Source of the DNA: Dasypus novemcinctus
Taxonomy: Eukaryota > Chordata > Mammalia > Cingulata > Dasypodidae
Assembly (NCBI RefSeq): GCF_030445035.2
Contig: NC_080701.1
Location: forward strand, 13,420,739-13,484,738
Reading direction: 5' to 3'
Length of the DNA stretch: 64,000 nucleotides
This document shows positions 46,190 through 57,470 of the stretch, one piece after another (position 1 is the first letter of the stretch; each line of letters starts with the position of its first letter). Both the position numbers and the translations under genes were made by a program. The notes under the pieces are model-generated. The model was not told where the DNA came from, made no database searches, and saw only the letters and a program-made list of their open reading frames with translations.

Positions 46190-47310
46190 CAACAAAATGA
46201 ACTTTGGTCTATATCTCACACCATATAAAAATGAACCCAAAATGAATCATAGACCTAAATGTAATATATACAATTATAAAACTTCTGAAAGAAAACGTTG
46301 GAGAAAACCTTTGTGACCTTGGGTTAAGCAAAGAATTATTAGATATGACACCAAGATATGTTGGAATTAATAAATTGTGAAAGATGTTGTTAAGAGAGTA
46401 TAAAAACAAGCCACAGAATGGGTGAAAACATTTGCAAATCATGTATCTAATCAAGGGCTCTAAAATTCAAACAATGTAATTTAAAAATAAGCAAATAAAA
46501 ATAGGCAAAAATTTGGTACTTCACCAAAGAAGTTATATGATTGGCAAAAAAGCATATGAAAAATGCTCAACATCACTAGTTATTAGGAAGATATAAATTA
46601 AATCAACAATGAGCTACCCCTACATAACTGTTCAAGGGACAAAATTAAAAACACTGACCATACCAAGTGTTGGCAAGGATGTGAACATGTTGCAGATGGA
46701 AATGTAAAATGGAGCAAACACTTTGGAAAACAGTTTGGCAGTTTCTTAAAAAGTTAAACATATTCTTACCATATGATCCATTCATTCCATTCCTAGTTTT
46801 TACCCAAAAGAAATGAAAGCAAGTGTACATATAAATATTTGAACATGAATTTCCATAATGGTTTTATTTTTAATAGTCAAAAACTTTAAACAACCCATAT
46901 GTCCATCAACAGATGAATGAATAAGCAAAATTGGTATATTCATATAATGGAATACTATTCAGTAAAACGTAATGAACTAGTGATACACACAATAATGTGG
47001 ATGAATCTCAAAATAATTATGCTGAGGAAAAGAAGGCAGACAACCACCACTCCACGAAAAAAAAAAAGAGTAAGTTGAAATTGCTAACTTATCTAAATTG
47101 ATGGAAAGCAGGTCAGTGATCGCTCAGGGGTGAGGAAGAGGGTGAGGAGTGATACAGGACAGGGAGGGAAACTTTCAAGGCTCATGGATGTTCATTATCC
47201 TGATTGAATGAAAGTTTCATAGTTGTAATCATAGCTTATCAAATCATATACTTGAAATATATGCAGTGTAGTGTACAATATGTCAATAAGGTAATTAAAA
47301 CACGCATCTC

Positions 47311-47849
47311 TTTTGACCAAGTAACTTCGCTTATTAACATATGTGTAAAATATTTTTAATACAACATTCGTTGAAACTGGAAAAAGCTGAGAACAATGCA
47401 ATGTCCATTATTAGGGGGTTAATTAAATGAATATAGATGCTTTCATATAACGGAATACTAAGCAGTTATTAAAAAGAATTTTATTAATCTCTGTACCCAG
47501 AAAGATGCTTCAGACTTTTAATTTGCTTGCTGATGGGAATGTAAAATGGTGTAGCCACTGTGGGAAGAGTTGGGCAGTTCCTCACAAGGTTAAACATATA
47601 CTTGCCATATGACTCTGACCCAGCAATTCCACTCCTAGGTGTACGTACAAGAGAACAGAAAACATGTGTTTACAAAAACATTTGTACGTGAATATTCGCA
47701 GCAGCATAGTGATAATAGCCAAAATGTGGAAACAACCTAAATGTCCATCCACTGATGAATGGCTAAACAAACTGAGTTTATCCATACAATGGAATGTGAT
47801 TTGGTCATAAAAAGTAACATATACTGACACGTGGTACAAGACAGATGAA
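47311..47849 (+). mobile_element. L1 3' UTR pieces (sense)
   Basis: 47517-47849 repeats the 'gatgggaatgtaaaatggtg' to 'gtccatccactgatgaatgg' order also seen at 90-330. 47311-47516 is an older, less certain L1 3' piece. The sense L1 ends abruptly where antisense L1 begins. Confidence 0.65.
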
Positions 47850-48427
47850 CTCTTTACTAGTAATTGGCTTGTTGAAATATTCTATTTCTTCTTGAGTCAA
47901 TGTAGGTAGTTTCTGTGTTTCTAAGAATATGCCCATTTCATTCAGGTTATTCAATTTATTGGCATACAGTTGTTCCTAGTATCTTCTTAGGGTCCTTTTT
48001 ATTTCTATGGGGTCAGTAGTAACATCCCCCTTTTAATTTTTAAATTTTGTTATCGTATCCTCTCTCTCTTTATTTTTGTCAGTCAACTAAAGAGTTTCTC
48101 CTCAAAGAATCAACTTTTTTTTTTATTATCACTATTATTTTTTGTTTCTATTTCATTTATCTCTGCTCTAATCTTTATTTCCTTCCTTCTGATCACTGTG
48201 GGTTTAGTTTGCTTTTCTTTTCTTAGTTTTTCCAGTTTTGAAATTAGGCTCTGATTTGCAGTCTTTCTTCTTTTCTAATGTAAGCATTTAGAGCTATAAA
48301 TTTCCCTGTGAGCACTGTCTTCATTGTGTCCCATAAGTTTTGGTATGTTGTATTTTCATTTATATTTGCCTCAAGATATTTCCTAATTTCCTCTTTAACA
48401 CACTGGTTATTTAAGAGTATAATGTTT

Positions 48428-48874
48428 GGGAAGTGGACTTGGCCCAGTACTTAGGGTATCTGTCTACCACATGGGAGGTCCACGGTTCAAACCCTGGGCC
48501 TCCTGGACCCGTGTGCAGCTGACCCACGCACACTGCTGATGCATGCAAGGAGTACCCTGTCACTCAGGGGTGTCCCTGCATAGGGAGCCCTATGCATAAG
48601 GAGTGAGCCCCATAAGGAGAGCCTCCCAGTGCAAAAGAAAGTTCAGCCTGCCCAGGAATGGCACTGCACACACGGAGTGCTGACGGAGAGCTGACACAAC
48701 AAGATGATGCAACAAAAAGAAACACAGATTCCCGTGCCGCTGACAACAACAGAAGAGGACAAGGAAGTACACTCAGCAAATAGACACAGAGAGAACAGAC
48801 AACTGGGGCGGGCGGGCAGGCGGGCAGAGGGAAGGGGAGAGAAATAAAATAAATAAATAAATCTTTTAAAAAAA
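48428..48874 (+). mobile_element. DAS-SINE in L1
   Basis: TSD aagagtataatgttt (48413-48427) versus aagagtatattgttt (48875-48889). A small duplication 'acggagtgctgacggagag' lies in the body, and a GGGC-rich repeat precedes the tail. Confidence 0.95.
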
Positions 48875-49198
48875 AAGAGTATATTGTTTAATTTTCACAT
48901 AGTTGTGAATTTTCCATTTTCCCCTCTCATTGATTTCTAGCTTTATTCTATTGTGGTCAGAGAATATATGTTATATGATTTCAATATTTTAAAGTTTACT
49001 GATACTTGTTTTGTGACTCAACCAATAATCTATCCTGGAGAATAATCCATGTGCACTTGAGAAAATGTGTATTCTGTTTTTGTTTTAGTGAATATTTCTA
49101 TATATGTCTGTAAGGTCTAGTTGGTTAGAGTGTCATTTCTTCATTGATCTTCTGAATAGATGTTCTATCCATAACTGAAAACAATGTATTAAAGTCTC

Positions 49199-49805
49199 TG
49201 TGACATTTTGAACTTCATGAATCCCAGAAAAAGGTTATATTCTTGAACTAATCCATTCCTCTGGGTGTGGGACCCTTTGGTTGCTTTAAATTTAGTTGAG
49301 GGGCTTTGATTAGATCACTTGATAAGATTGTGTAGGGTTTTTGAATGGACTGCATCAGTGAGGTGAGCCAGCTTGGGTCTCTGCCTTCTTGCTGACTCTG
49401 ACTAAATGGAGACACAGAGAGTGACATACACAGAAAAAGGAACTCACCATTTGACCCAGTCATGTGAGAGAAAGGTCTCCAGGTTGACCCACTGCTAAGC
49501 TCATGGAGATATACCCCAAAAGGCTCAAGGAACCCAGGAGCAGGGAGAGATGACTGGTTGGCCACAGCTGAGTTCAAGGAGAAAGTAGAGAGAGACCAGC
49601 AGACTGCCATCTTGCCCAATTGCCACATGGCAGGAGGCTACGATCACCAATAGCTGACTCTGGTGAGAAAGCTTCTCTGACAGTGCCTTGAGTTGGACAT
49701 TTCAGAGCCTTGGAACTGTAAGCTTTTACCCTAATAAATTTCCCATTATAAAAGCCAACACATTTCTGGTATTTTACATCAGCAGCCCTGTGGCAAACTA
49801 AGACG
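49199..49805 (+). mobile_element. MaLR (THE1/MST-like) solo LTR in L1
   Basis: A 607-bp block begins TGTGACATTTTGAA, has AATAAA-like 'ccctaataaatttccc' near 49730 and ends near 'aaactaagac'. A perfect 5-bp TSD, GTCTC, lies at 49194-49198 and 49806-49810, and the L1 phrase 'gtattaaagtctcctgctat' is rejoined exactly if the block and one TSD are ignored. Confidence 0.85.
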
Positions 49806-50892
49806 GTCTCCTGCTATTAATGTAGAACTGTCAATTTCTTGCCTCAAATCTGTTAGTATTTGCTTCATATATTTTGGAGCTCTGCTGTTAGGTGCATAGA
49901 TATTTATAATTGTTACATGTTGTTAAACTGTACTCTTCATTAGTATACAGTTGCCCTAATAACTGTTTTTTACTCTTTTATCTTATATTAATATAGCTAC
50001 CCCAGCTCTCTTCTGGTTATCTCTTGCATGGTATATATTTTTTCCATTCTTTCACTCTCAGCCTACTTGTTTGTTGAATTTAAGGTGAGTCTTTTGCACA
50101 CAACATATAGTTGGACCATGCTTTTTAAATCTATTCTGCCAATCTCTGCCTTTTGACTGGAAAGTTTAATCCATTTAAAGTCACTACTGATAATGCAGGA
50201 CTTTCTACTGCCATTTTGCTACTTAGCCTTTGCATGTCTTATACCTTTTTTGTCCCTCATTCTTCTGTAATGCTTACTTTTATATTTATTTAATTTTTTG
50301 TGTTATACCATATTGAGTGCCTTTTTTCTATCTGAAGATATTTCCATCTATTTCCTTTGTGGTTACCACTGGGTAAAAATTTAACATCTTAAATATATAA
50401 CAATCATATTTGGTTTGCTCTCAACTCAAGTTCAGTAGCACACACATACACTTTTCCTATAGGTGTCCATCTCCTCACCTTTTTTTTGTACTTTTTACCA
50501 CTTATATCTATGTACAGTTTGTCTAAAACCAAAGATTTATCATTTCTTTTTATGTATTTACATTTTAGCATCTGTAAGAAGTAAAAGAGGAGTTACATAT
50601 CAAAAAACACAATAATACTGGCATTTACAATTACCCGAATAGTTACTTTTACTTCAGATCTTTATTTCTTTATGCCGCTTTGAATCTCTGTCTCTTGTTC
50701 TTTCCTTTCAGTCTGAAGAAATCCTTTTAGCATTGCTTGTAGGACAGGTCTAATGGCAATGAACTCCTTTAGTTTTTGTTTATCTGGAAGTGTCTTAATC
50801 CTTCCCTCATTTTTGAAAGAAAGTCTCAACAGATATAAAATTCTTGGATGGCAGTTATTTTCTTTCAGCACTTCCTGCCTCATTGGTTTCTG

Positions 50893-51228
50893 CTTTTTCT
50901 TTTTCTTTTTTAAGATTTATTTTATTTATTTCTCCCTACCCCCTCATTGTTTGCATATGCTGTGTCTATTCATCTTCTTTTTAGGAGGCACTGGGAACTG
51001 AACCCAGGACCTCCTATGTGGAAGGGAGGCACCTAATTGCTAGAGCCACCTCAGCTTCCTGCTTTGTTGTGTCTTTCATTATGTTTCCTCCTTGCATCTC
51101 TTGTTGTATCATTTTGTTGCATCAGGTCACCATGCAGGCTCTCTTTCTTTAGGAAGCACCAGGAACTGAACCCAGGACCTCCCAAGTGGCAGGCAGGAGC
51201 TCAATCACTTGAGCCACATCTGCTTCCG
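50893..51228 (-). mobile_element. Dimeric older DAS-type SINE, antisense
   Basis: Two heads ('ggaggcactgggaactgaac' near 50983 and 'ggaagcaccaggaactgaac' near 51152) in the same orientation, each with its 'gagccac...gcttcc' end. It is the same dimer as at 1148. Confidence 0.82.
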
Positions 51229-51240
51229 CTCAACAGTTTC

Positions 51241-51689
51241 TTTTTTTTTTTTTTAAGATTTATTTATTTATTTCTCCCCCCCCCCCCCCGCCGCCGCCTT
51301 GCTCCGTCGTGCCCCGCCCCACCCCAGTTGTCTGTTCTGTGTCTATTTGCTGCATGTTCTTCTTTGTCTGCTTCTGTTGTTGTCAGCAGGACGGGAATCT
51401 GTGTTTCTTTTTGCTGTGTCATCTTGTTGTGTCAGCTCTCCGTGTGTGTGGCACCATTCCTGGGTAGGCTGAACTTTCTTTCACACTGGGCGGCTCTCCT
51501 TACAGGGTGCATTCCTTGTGTGTGGGATCCCCTACGTGGGGGATACCCCTGCGTGGCACAGCACTCCTTGGGTGCATCAGCACTGCGCATGGGCCAGCTC
51601 CACACGGGTCGAGAAGGCCCGGGGTTTGAACCGCGGACCTCCCATGTGGTAGATGGACGCCCTAACCACTGGGCCAAGTCCGCTTCCCT
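51241..51689 (-). mobile_element. DAS-SINE, antisense
   Basis: TSD ctcaacagtttc (51229-51240) versus ctcatcagtttc (51690-51701), one mismatch. It sits immediately beside the dimeric SINE, with a C-run and (CCG)n in its tail region. Confidence 0.94.
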
Positions 51690-51829
51690 CTCATCAGTTT
51701 CTGGTGAGAAATTGGTACTCAGTCTAGTTGAGACTCCCTTGTAGATAACATGTTGCTTTTCTTTTGTAGCTTTCAGGACTCTCTCCTTGTCCTTTGCATT
51801 CAATAGTGTGATCAATATATGATGGGGTG

Positions 51830-52115
51830 GGGGGGAAGCGGCTGTGGCTCAGTCAGTTGGGCTCCCGTGTACCATATAGGAGGCCCTGGGTTCGAGTCCT
51901 GGAGCCTCCCTGTGAAGGCAAGCTGGCCTGTGTACCATGGAGAGCTGACGGCTCATGCGCTGGGGAGACCTGATGCAGCAAAATGACACAACGAAGGGAG
52001 ACAAGCAGATACAGAAGAAACACATGGCGATTGGACACAAGAGGACAGACAGCAAAAAATAAGCCACAAGGGTGGGGGGAATAAATAAAATAAAATAAAT
52101 ATTTAAAAAAAATAT
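51830..52115 (+). mobile_element. DAS-type SINE, variant lacking the long GC body
   Basis: A perfect 15-bp TSD, atatatgatggggtg, lies at 51815-51829 and 52116-52130. Head 'ggggaagcggctgtggctca', B box 'gggttcgagtcctgg', then 'ctggcctgtgtaccatgg' and a tail with (AAATA)n. Confidence 0.94.
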
Positions 52116-52331
52116 ATATATGATGGGGTGTATTTTTCTTCATGTTTCTCCTGTTTGTTGTTCTCTGTGCTTCTTTTATGTATATATTCATATCTTTTGC
52201 TAAGTTTTGGAAGTTCTTTTTTATTATTTCTTTGAATATTCCATCTTCCCCTTTCTGTCTTTCTTTACCTTCTTGGACTCCCATAATACATATATTGGTA
52301 TGCTTGATGGTGTCCCAAAGGTGTCGTCTGG

Positions 52332-52757
52332 CTTTTTTTTTTTTATTTCTCTCCCCTTACCCACCCCTCTGCCCCAGTTGTCTGTTCTCTGTGTCCATTT
52401 GCTGCATGTTCTTCTTTGTCCACTTCTGTTGTTGTCAGTGGCACGGGAATCTGTGTTTCTTTTTGTTGCATCATCTTGTTGCATCAGCTCTCTGTGTGTG
52501 CATTGCCATTCCTGGGCAGGCTGAACTTTCTTTCACGCTGGGCGGCTCTCCTTATGGGGCGCACTCCTTGCATGGCACACTCCTTGCACGTGGGGCTCCC
52601 CTACGTGGGGACACCCCTGCATGGCACGGCACTCCTTGTGTGCATCAGCACTGCACGCGTGGGCCAGCTCCACACAGGTCAAGGAGGCCCGGGGTTTGAA
52701 CCACGGACCTCCCATGTGGTAGATTGATGCCCTATCCGCTGGGCCAAGTCCGCTTCC
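52332..52757 (-). mobile_element. DAS-SINE, antisense, in L1
   Basis: Head 'ccaagtccgcttccc' at the right. The flanks 'tcgtctg' and 'tcatctg' may be the TSD. 'gcatggcacactccttgcac' shows a small internal duplication. Confidence 0.93.
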
Positions 52758-52925
52758 CTCATCTGATATTTTTGCTTTTTATCTTTTTTTCTTTTTACTC
52801 CTCAGTCTGAGTCATTTCAAGTGTCTTGTTTTGAGTTCACTGATTCTTTCGTCTGCCAATTCCAATCTGCTTTGCAACACTCCTGGGAATTTTTCATTTC
52901 AGTTATTTTTGTTCTGTTTGGTTCC

Positions 52926-53842
52926 TGTTAGAGGTTTGCAATAATTAACAAGCTGTACCTCAGTTTCCCCTGACATGCATTGGGAAAAAGGTAAACCCTC
53001 TCCCCCATGTAGCACTTTCCCACAGGTTAAACAAAGGAACCCCACAGAGACAGGAATAAAGGGCGACAGAGATCTTCACCATCTGCGTATCAGAGGGAGA
53101 TGGAGACAGAAACCTTCATTATTTACAAACCCTTTTAAAACCCTACAGATCGGGAAACGGACTTTGGCCCAGTGGTTAGGGCGTCCGTCTACCACATGGG
53201 AGGTCCGCGGTTCAAACCCCGGGCCTCCTTGACCCGTGTGGAGCTGGCCATGCGCAGCGCTGATACGCGCAAGGAGTGCCGTGCCACGCAAGGGTGTCCC
53301 CCGCGTGGGGGAGCCCCACGCGCAAGGAGTGCGCCCGTGAGGAGAGCCGCCCAGCGTGAAAAGAAAGTGCAGCCTGCCCAGGAATGGCGCCGCCCACACT
53401 TCCTGTGCCGCTGACGACAACAGAAGCGGACAAAGAAACAAGACGCAGCAAATAGACACCAAGAACAGACAACCAGGGGAGGGGGGGAATTAAATAAATA
53501 AATAAATCTTTAAAAAAAAAAAAAAACCCTACAGATCAAAAGAAACATTTGCTTCTGAAGCATTCCAAGAAGCCATAAACTCCTCAACCCCCTCCCACTA
53601 CGTCACTCAGACCCTCAACCCCCCTCCCACTAATTAGCATTTCCCCGCCTAGGAAAGTTCTGTATAAATTCAGGTCCCCCCTTCCAGGAGTGGGCTGAAG
53701 TATCTCTTCAGACCCCCACCAGCATGGTGGATTGAAGTCTTTTCTTCAGACCCCTCCGTTGGGAAAGCTTCTCAATAAATACATTCTTTGCTTATGGTCA
53801 ATCAGTCTCGGTGTCCCAGTAAGAGCTGTATTTTCTCCAACA
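52926..53842 (+). mobile_element. Solo LTR in L1, itself carrying a SINE
   Basis: It begins TGTTAGAG and ends CTCCAACA, with a perfect 5-bp TSD GTTCC (52921-52925 and 53843-53847). About 531 bp without the SINE. TATA-like 'gttctgtataaattc' at about 53660 and AATAAA at about 53773 define U3/R. ERV1-like by style. Confidence 0.82.
53152..53522 (+). mobile_element. DAS-SINE, young short subfamily, inside LTR
   Basis: A perfect 15-bp TSD, aaaaccctacagatc, lies at 53137-53151 and 53523-53537. It shares with the 32623 copy the 'ggcgccgcccacacttcc' junction that omits the usual middle block. CpGs are almost all intact. Confidence 0.96.
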
Positions 53843-55429
53843 GTTCCTTTAAAATTTTTTTCTCTTTACTAAGACTCTCATATTGCTCATTAATTATTTT
53901 CTGAGTTCTTTTAGTTCTTTCACTGGATTTTCCTTCATCTCCTTGAACATTTTAAGATTATTTTTTAAAGGTTTTGTTAGGTATGATCACATTCTAATCT
54001 CCTTGGTGTTTTCAGGATTTTTATCCTCTTTCTTTGGATGGGCCATCATTATCTGTTTCTTTGTCTGTCTTGTACTCTTTTGTTGCACATGGTGCATTTT
54101 AATATTTTAAAATGTTACCTGGGATTTATTCCCTGAGATGTATGCATCTTGATTTTGTAACCAGCTGGTGATTACACATAGATTTTCTCGAGCTTCAGCC
54201 TCCATCAGTAAGGTCTGTCCAAGGCAAATGCAGTGTGCAGAACTTTTCCTGTCTTTCTAGGCCTGTGTCTTGTTCTGGGATTTTTCATGCGATTATTATT
54301 ATTTTTTTAGAGTTCCCCTTTTTACAGGAGTTTGTTTGTTACTGCTGGTTCCCAAGAGACAGACTTCCCTCCCTCGGGTGTTTATGGATGCCAAGTTTTT
54401 GCTCCAGACTGTCTGCCTGTACAGTTTCCTACACTCCTTTCATTGTCTCAAGCTGCTTTTGCCTGGAGAGCAAATCCTGGTAGGAGGAGCACACCAGAGA
54501 GAACTTTCCCAAGCCAGTCTTTCCCAGAAAAAGCAGGGCTAGGAGGGAGGAGACTGTCTCCAATGTGCCCGGAGGAGGGAATCGGGAAGGACACCAAGAG
54601 CTTCTTCCATGACTCTCCAGAACTAAGTTTTTTTGGCATGCCTAGCAAATGCAGCCCTTCAGCTAACTGCCCCTGGCATCCCTGAGGAAGCAGAGTGTCT
54701 TTACATGTCCTCCATCATGGCCTATGTTCAGAGCAGGTTGAAACAAAGGCTGCTCTCAGAGCTTGGGCTCCAGCAACCCAAAGTCAGGGATTGGCTACAC
54801 CTACCCTTGGTTTTGGGGAAGATTTTTATGTCCCTCTCTGTCACCACTGAGCTAGTCAGGGGCTGTACCCCATGGCACATCCTGGCACAAGAGTGGGAGA
54901 TGGTCACTGGTAGTTTCCATCGGGAGAGAGCAATTGATTGTTCTTTATCATGATTTATCAGCCTCTTTTTCCCATTCTTCCCTGGATGCTGTACAGTACT
55001 TCTCTGGCTACTAGAGTTTCAAAATAGTTGTTTCAGACTATTCCTGCCTGCTTAATGGTTGCTCTGGTGGAAGCACTGAGTCCTGGGGCTCCCTATTCTG
55101 CCATTGTCCCACAGTCTTCTCAAATTTATGTTTTTATATACTGAAAGAAATGTTTTTTCTTTCAACTTATATATAAGAAATATTTTTATACTGAAATATT
55201 TTTAAAATTTTTTAAGTATTTGGGTTTTCTGCCCTAGAAATCTTACTATTAAGCTAAAGAGTACTCACTAATATTTCAATATTAAGTTTATTACTCACGG
55301 TCAATTCCTTCTTCCCCAGTTTTGGCTGTAAAGATCTAAGTTATCCCCCTCTCTGAACAAAATAAGCATCAACATTTCACCAAGGGCGGAGATGAGCTAT
55401 TTGTGACCCCAAATCCCTCTAGGTGATGA

Positions 55430-55862
55430 CAGCTGTGGAATGTGCTTCTCAGATCTCCTAATACAGGGAAGACAATCAACCAAGGGCACCAGCATCAGAT
55501 TTCACATCAAAGCCATACTTCCCCTGGGCTGTTCCCAATGACTGAGCATAGTAGGGATACAGGCATGCCTGTTTCTAAGAGACATAGGATTCCTCTGAGG
55601 AGCAGGTGTGGCTTCAGGCCTGGCTTTCGGCCTTGCTGAAACTTCCTGAGAAGAGCACCGCAGTCTGAGACCTTCCCCCTCTCCTCCACGGGGGTCAGAC
55701 CTGCACTGCAGTCTGATGGCTTTGCCAGCCTCTCCTTGGCCCCTCCTTATTTTCCCTTGTCACCAGCATTTGCCTGAATAATCTCTTGCACATCTATTCC
55801 TACCTTGACGTTTGCTTCTTAGACGACCTGGACTAATACAAGCAGTAGCAAGAATGATCCAA
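55430..55862 (+). mobile_element. Possible ERVL-type LTR
   Basis: The end 'ttgcctgaataatctcttgc' followed by 'cttagacgacctggactaat' is a familiar old LTR terminus. The left limit is not clear. 55113-55429 is unassigned AT-rich sequence. Confidence 0.4.
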
Positions 55863-56344
55863 GGAAACAGGTGGTAAGATGAGGATTTGAGACTGACTCA
55901 CCACCCAGTGGGCAAAGAGGCTGTCAACCTAGTTGGTAGGTGGGGCATGGATAGTCCTTGGCATAAAGTGATGACATCAGTTCATTGATGGCGACCTGGA
56001 AAAATATTCTGGTTGGAAGGTAGTTGCTGTTGCAGGTGTGATGATTCAAGTATTTGAAAGCCATGGAGAAAACGAAGTCCTTAAAGACAGCAGAAACTGG
56101 CTGACAGTTGTATTGTTGTATTAAGTTGCACTGATGCTACTAGAGGAATAATGAGATAATAACAAACAGTTAATGGTTAGGTGTGAGAGCCAGAGGGTCC
56201 CTTTGGTAGCTTACAAAGAGACCTTGAACTTCACCAGTGGAAAAGCAGACACAATTAAACAGGCTGAAAATCAAGCAGAATTGCAGAGATCCCTAGAGAT
56301 GTTTGAATGGTCAGCCCTGGCAAGTCCGTTATACTAATATAGCC

Positions 56345-56869
56345 TGTGCATAAATTCAAACTTATTTTATATCCAAATATGCCTAGAAAGCCAATCGAGA
56401 AGTATAAACTCTATAGGCTTTGGATATTCAGGGAGGATGCAAGCCAAATGTGTCAAGCTTACCTGGAATGTAGGGGGTTCGTGCTAAAAGTTTACCTGCA
56501 ATGTGGGGAATATGTGTTAACTCAAGCTTACCTGGAATGTGGGGGGTTAGTGCTAAAAGCTTACCTGGAATGTAGGGGATATGTGTTAACTCAAGCTTAC
56601 CTGGAGGAAATAACCTATTTAATACTCAGATAAAACTTCTGAAGAAACTAACAAAAAATCCTTTTGCATACAAGCACCATTTGGCTCCCCACTCTTATAT
56701 CCTCTATATAAAAGGGACCCAAAAATTCTATTTGGAGCTCAGGTTTTATCAGGACAAGAGTCTGCCGAGTCTGGCCGGTTGATTGTTGAAATAAATCATC
56801 TTCCTTCTCGGAATTCTCGCATCCTGGCCTTTGATACCGCATGCACCTGACTTCTCTCTGCTACTACAA
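56345..56869 (+). mobile_element. ERV1-like LTR with tandem U3 repeats
   Basis: TATA-like 'cctctatataaaaggg' near 56700 and AATAAA near 56789, with an end CTACTACA. U3 holds a 69-bp tandem repeat (56455-56610). It is related to the LTR at 41080. The open frame of 95 codons here is just the repeat read through. Confidence 0.65.
56455..56610 (+). repeat. 69-bp tandem repeat in LTR U3
   Basis: 'aagcttacctgg' recurs at 56455, 56524 and 56593, and a half-unit 'tttacctgcaatgt' or 'cttacctggaatgt' lies midway. So there are about 2.3 units of 69 bp, each made of two related halves of about 34-35 bp. Confidence 0.85.
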
Positions 56870-57470
56870 TACTAAGGTCAGGGCCCTGATGGGAGAAACC
56901 GGGGATGCAAAATATTGGGCTCTGGACATGTAGATAGATGCCCCTGAGTTTGTTGTCTCTACAGACAGTCCCCCCACACCCCCCCAAAAAAAAACAACCT
57001 CGAGGTTTGCAGAGGTGGCCCACTTCTCTGGGTAAGAGCGAGCACTTCTATCATGCTGGAAGAAGCTACAGAAGCCTCTCCCTTGTAAGGTAACACATAT
57101 TCCCTTCAGGAGCTTCCCATAGCTCCTCTCCTGGCTGATAAAGAAGGTTAAGTCCTAGGTTACGTGCTGGGAATGATCAAGAAGGAAAGAGACAACACAC
57201 AAGAGAAGCTGCAGGGAATAGTGAGCACGTACCAGCAGGAGTAAATTTTGATAGTTGTAATTTAACTTGTTTAGGACTTGAGATTTAACTCTTGGCAGGG
57301 ACTCCTGAGAATGGGGCAAACTTGCTACTAGGGTGGCTCTTAGAAGCCTGGAAAAAGCAATAACCAACATGCAGTGAAGTGGAAACTTCTGATAATCGAA
57401 TAAATCTCTTGCATGTCTAATTCCAGCTTGGCATCTACTTCTTAGAGGATCCAGGCTACCCCCGATGACT

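Larger units (their letters stand above)
45290..47310 (+). mobile_element. LINE-1 ORF2 end and 3' UTR (sense), decayed
   Basis: ORF2-derived text 'ctatgttcatggatcagaaa', 'attctatcaaatcccagcag', 'gatatgtggtattggtacct' and 'atagacccacacata' runs into a 3' UTR with 'tgtccatcaacagatgaatg' and 'ggaatactattcagtaaaac'. No long open frame remains. A younger L1 3' tail interrupts at about 45660-45872. Confidence 0.8.
47850..55112 (-). mobile_element. LINE-1 5' half, antisense, with many insertions
   Basis: Antisense L1 text runs from mid-ORF2 ('tctctgctctaatctttatt', 'cataagttttggtatgttgt', 'ctatcctggagaataatcca') through 5' regions ('gtaggacaggtctaatggca', 'ataatacatatattggtatg') to a 5' terminus near 55100, where 'ccctattctgccattg' is the reverse complement of the usual L1 start (atggcagaataggg). 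Net of insertions about 3.7 kb of L1 remain. The 3' half is missing. No intact ORF1 or ORF2. Confidence 0.8.
55863..57470 (+). mobile_element. Ancient ERVL-like internal/LTR remnant
   Basis: 'agccagagggtccctttggt', 'aaccggggatgcaaaatatt' and the ending 'gaataaatctcttgcatgtc' with 'cttcttagaggatccaggct' resemble a class III ERV internal sequence and LTR end. It is old, short and heavily broken. A younger LTR sits inside it. The exact subfamily is unknown. Confidence 0.4.

Noticed and set aside
56455-56610. Direct repeats resembling a CRISPR array
   Set aside because: Repeats are contiguous units of an LTR in a mammalian genome, without unique spacers or cas genes.
56346-56633. Repetitive frame rich in YLECGG-like units
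   Set aside because: It is simply the 69-bp tandem repeat of an LTR U3 read through, the repeat length being a multiple of three.
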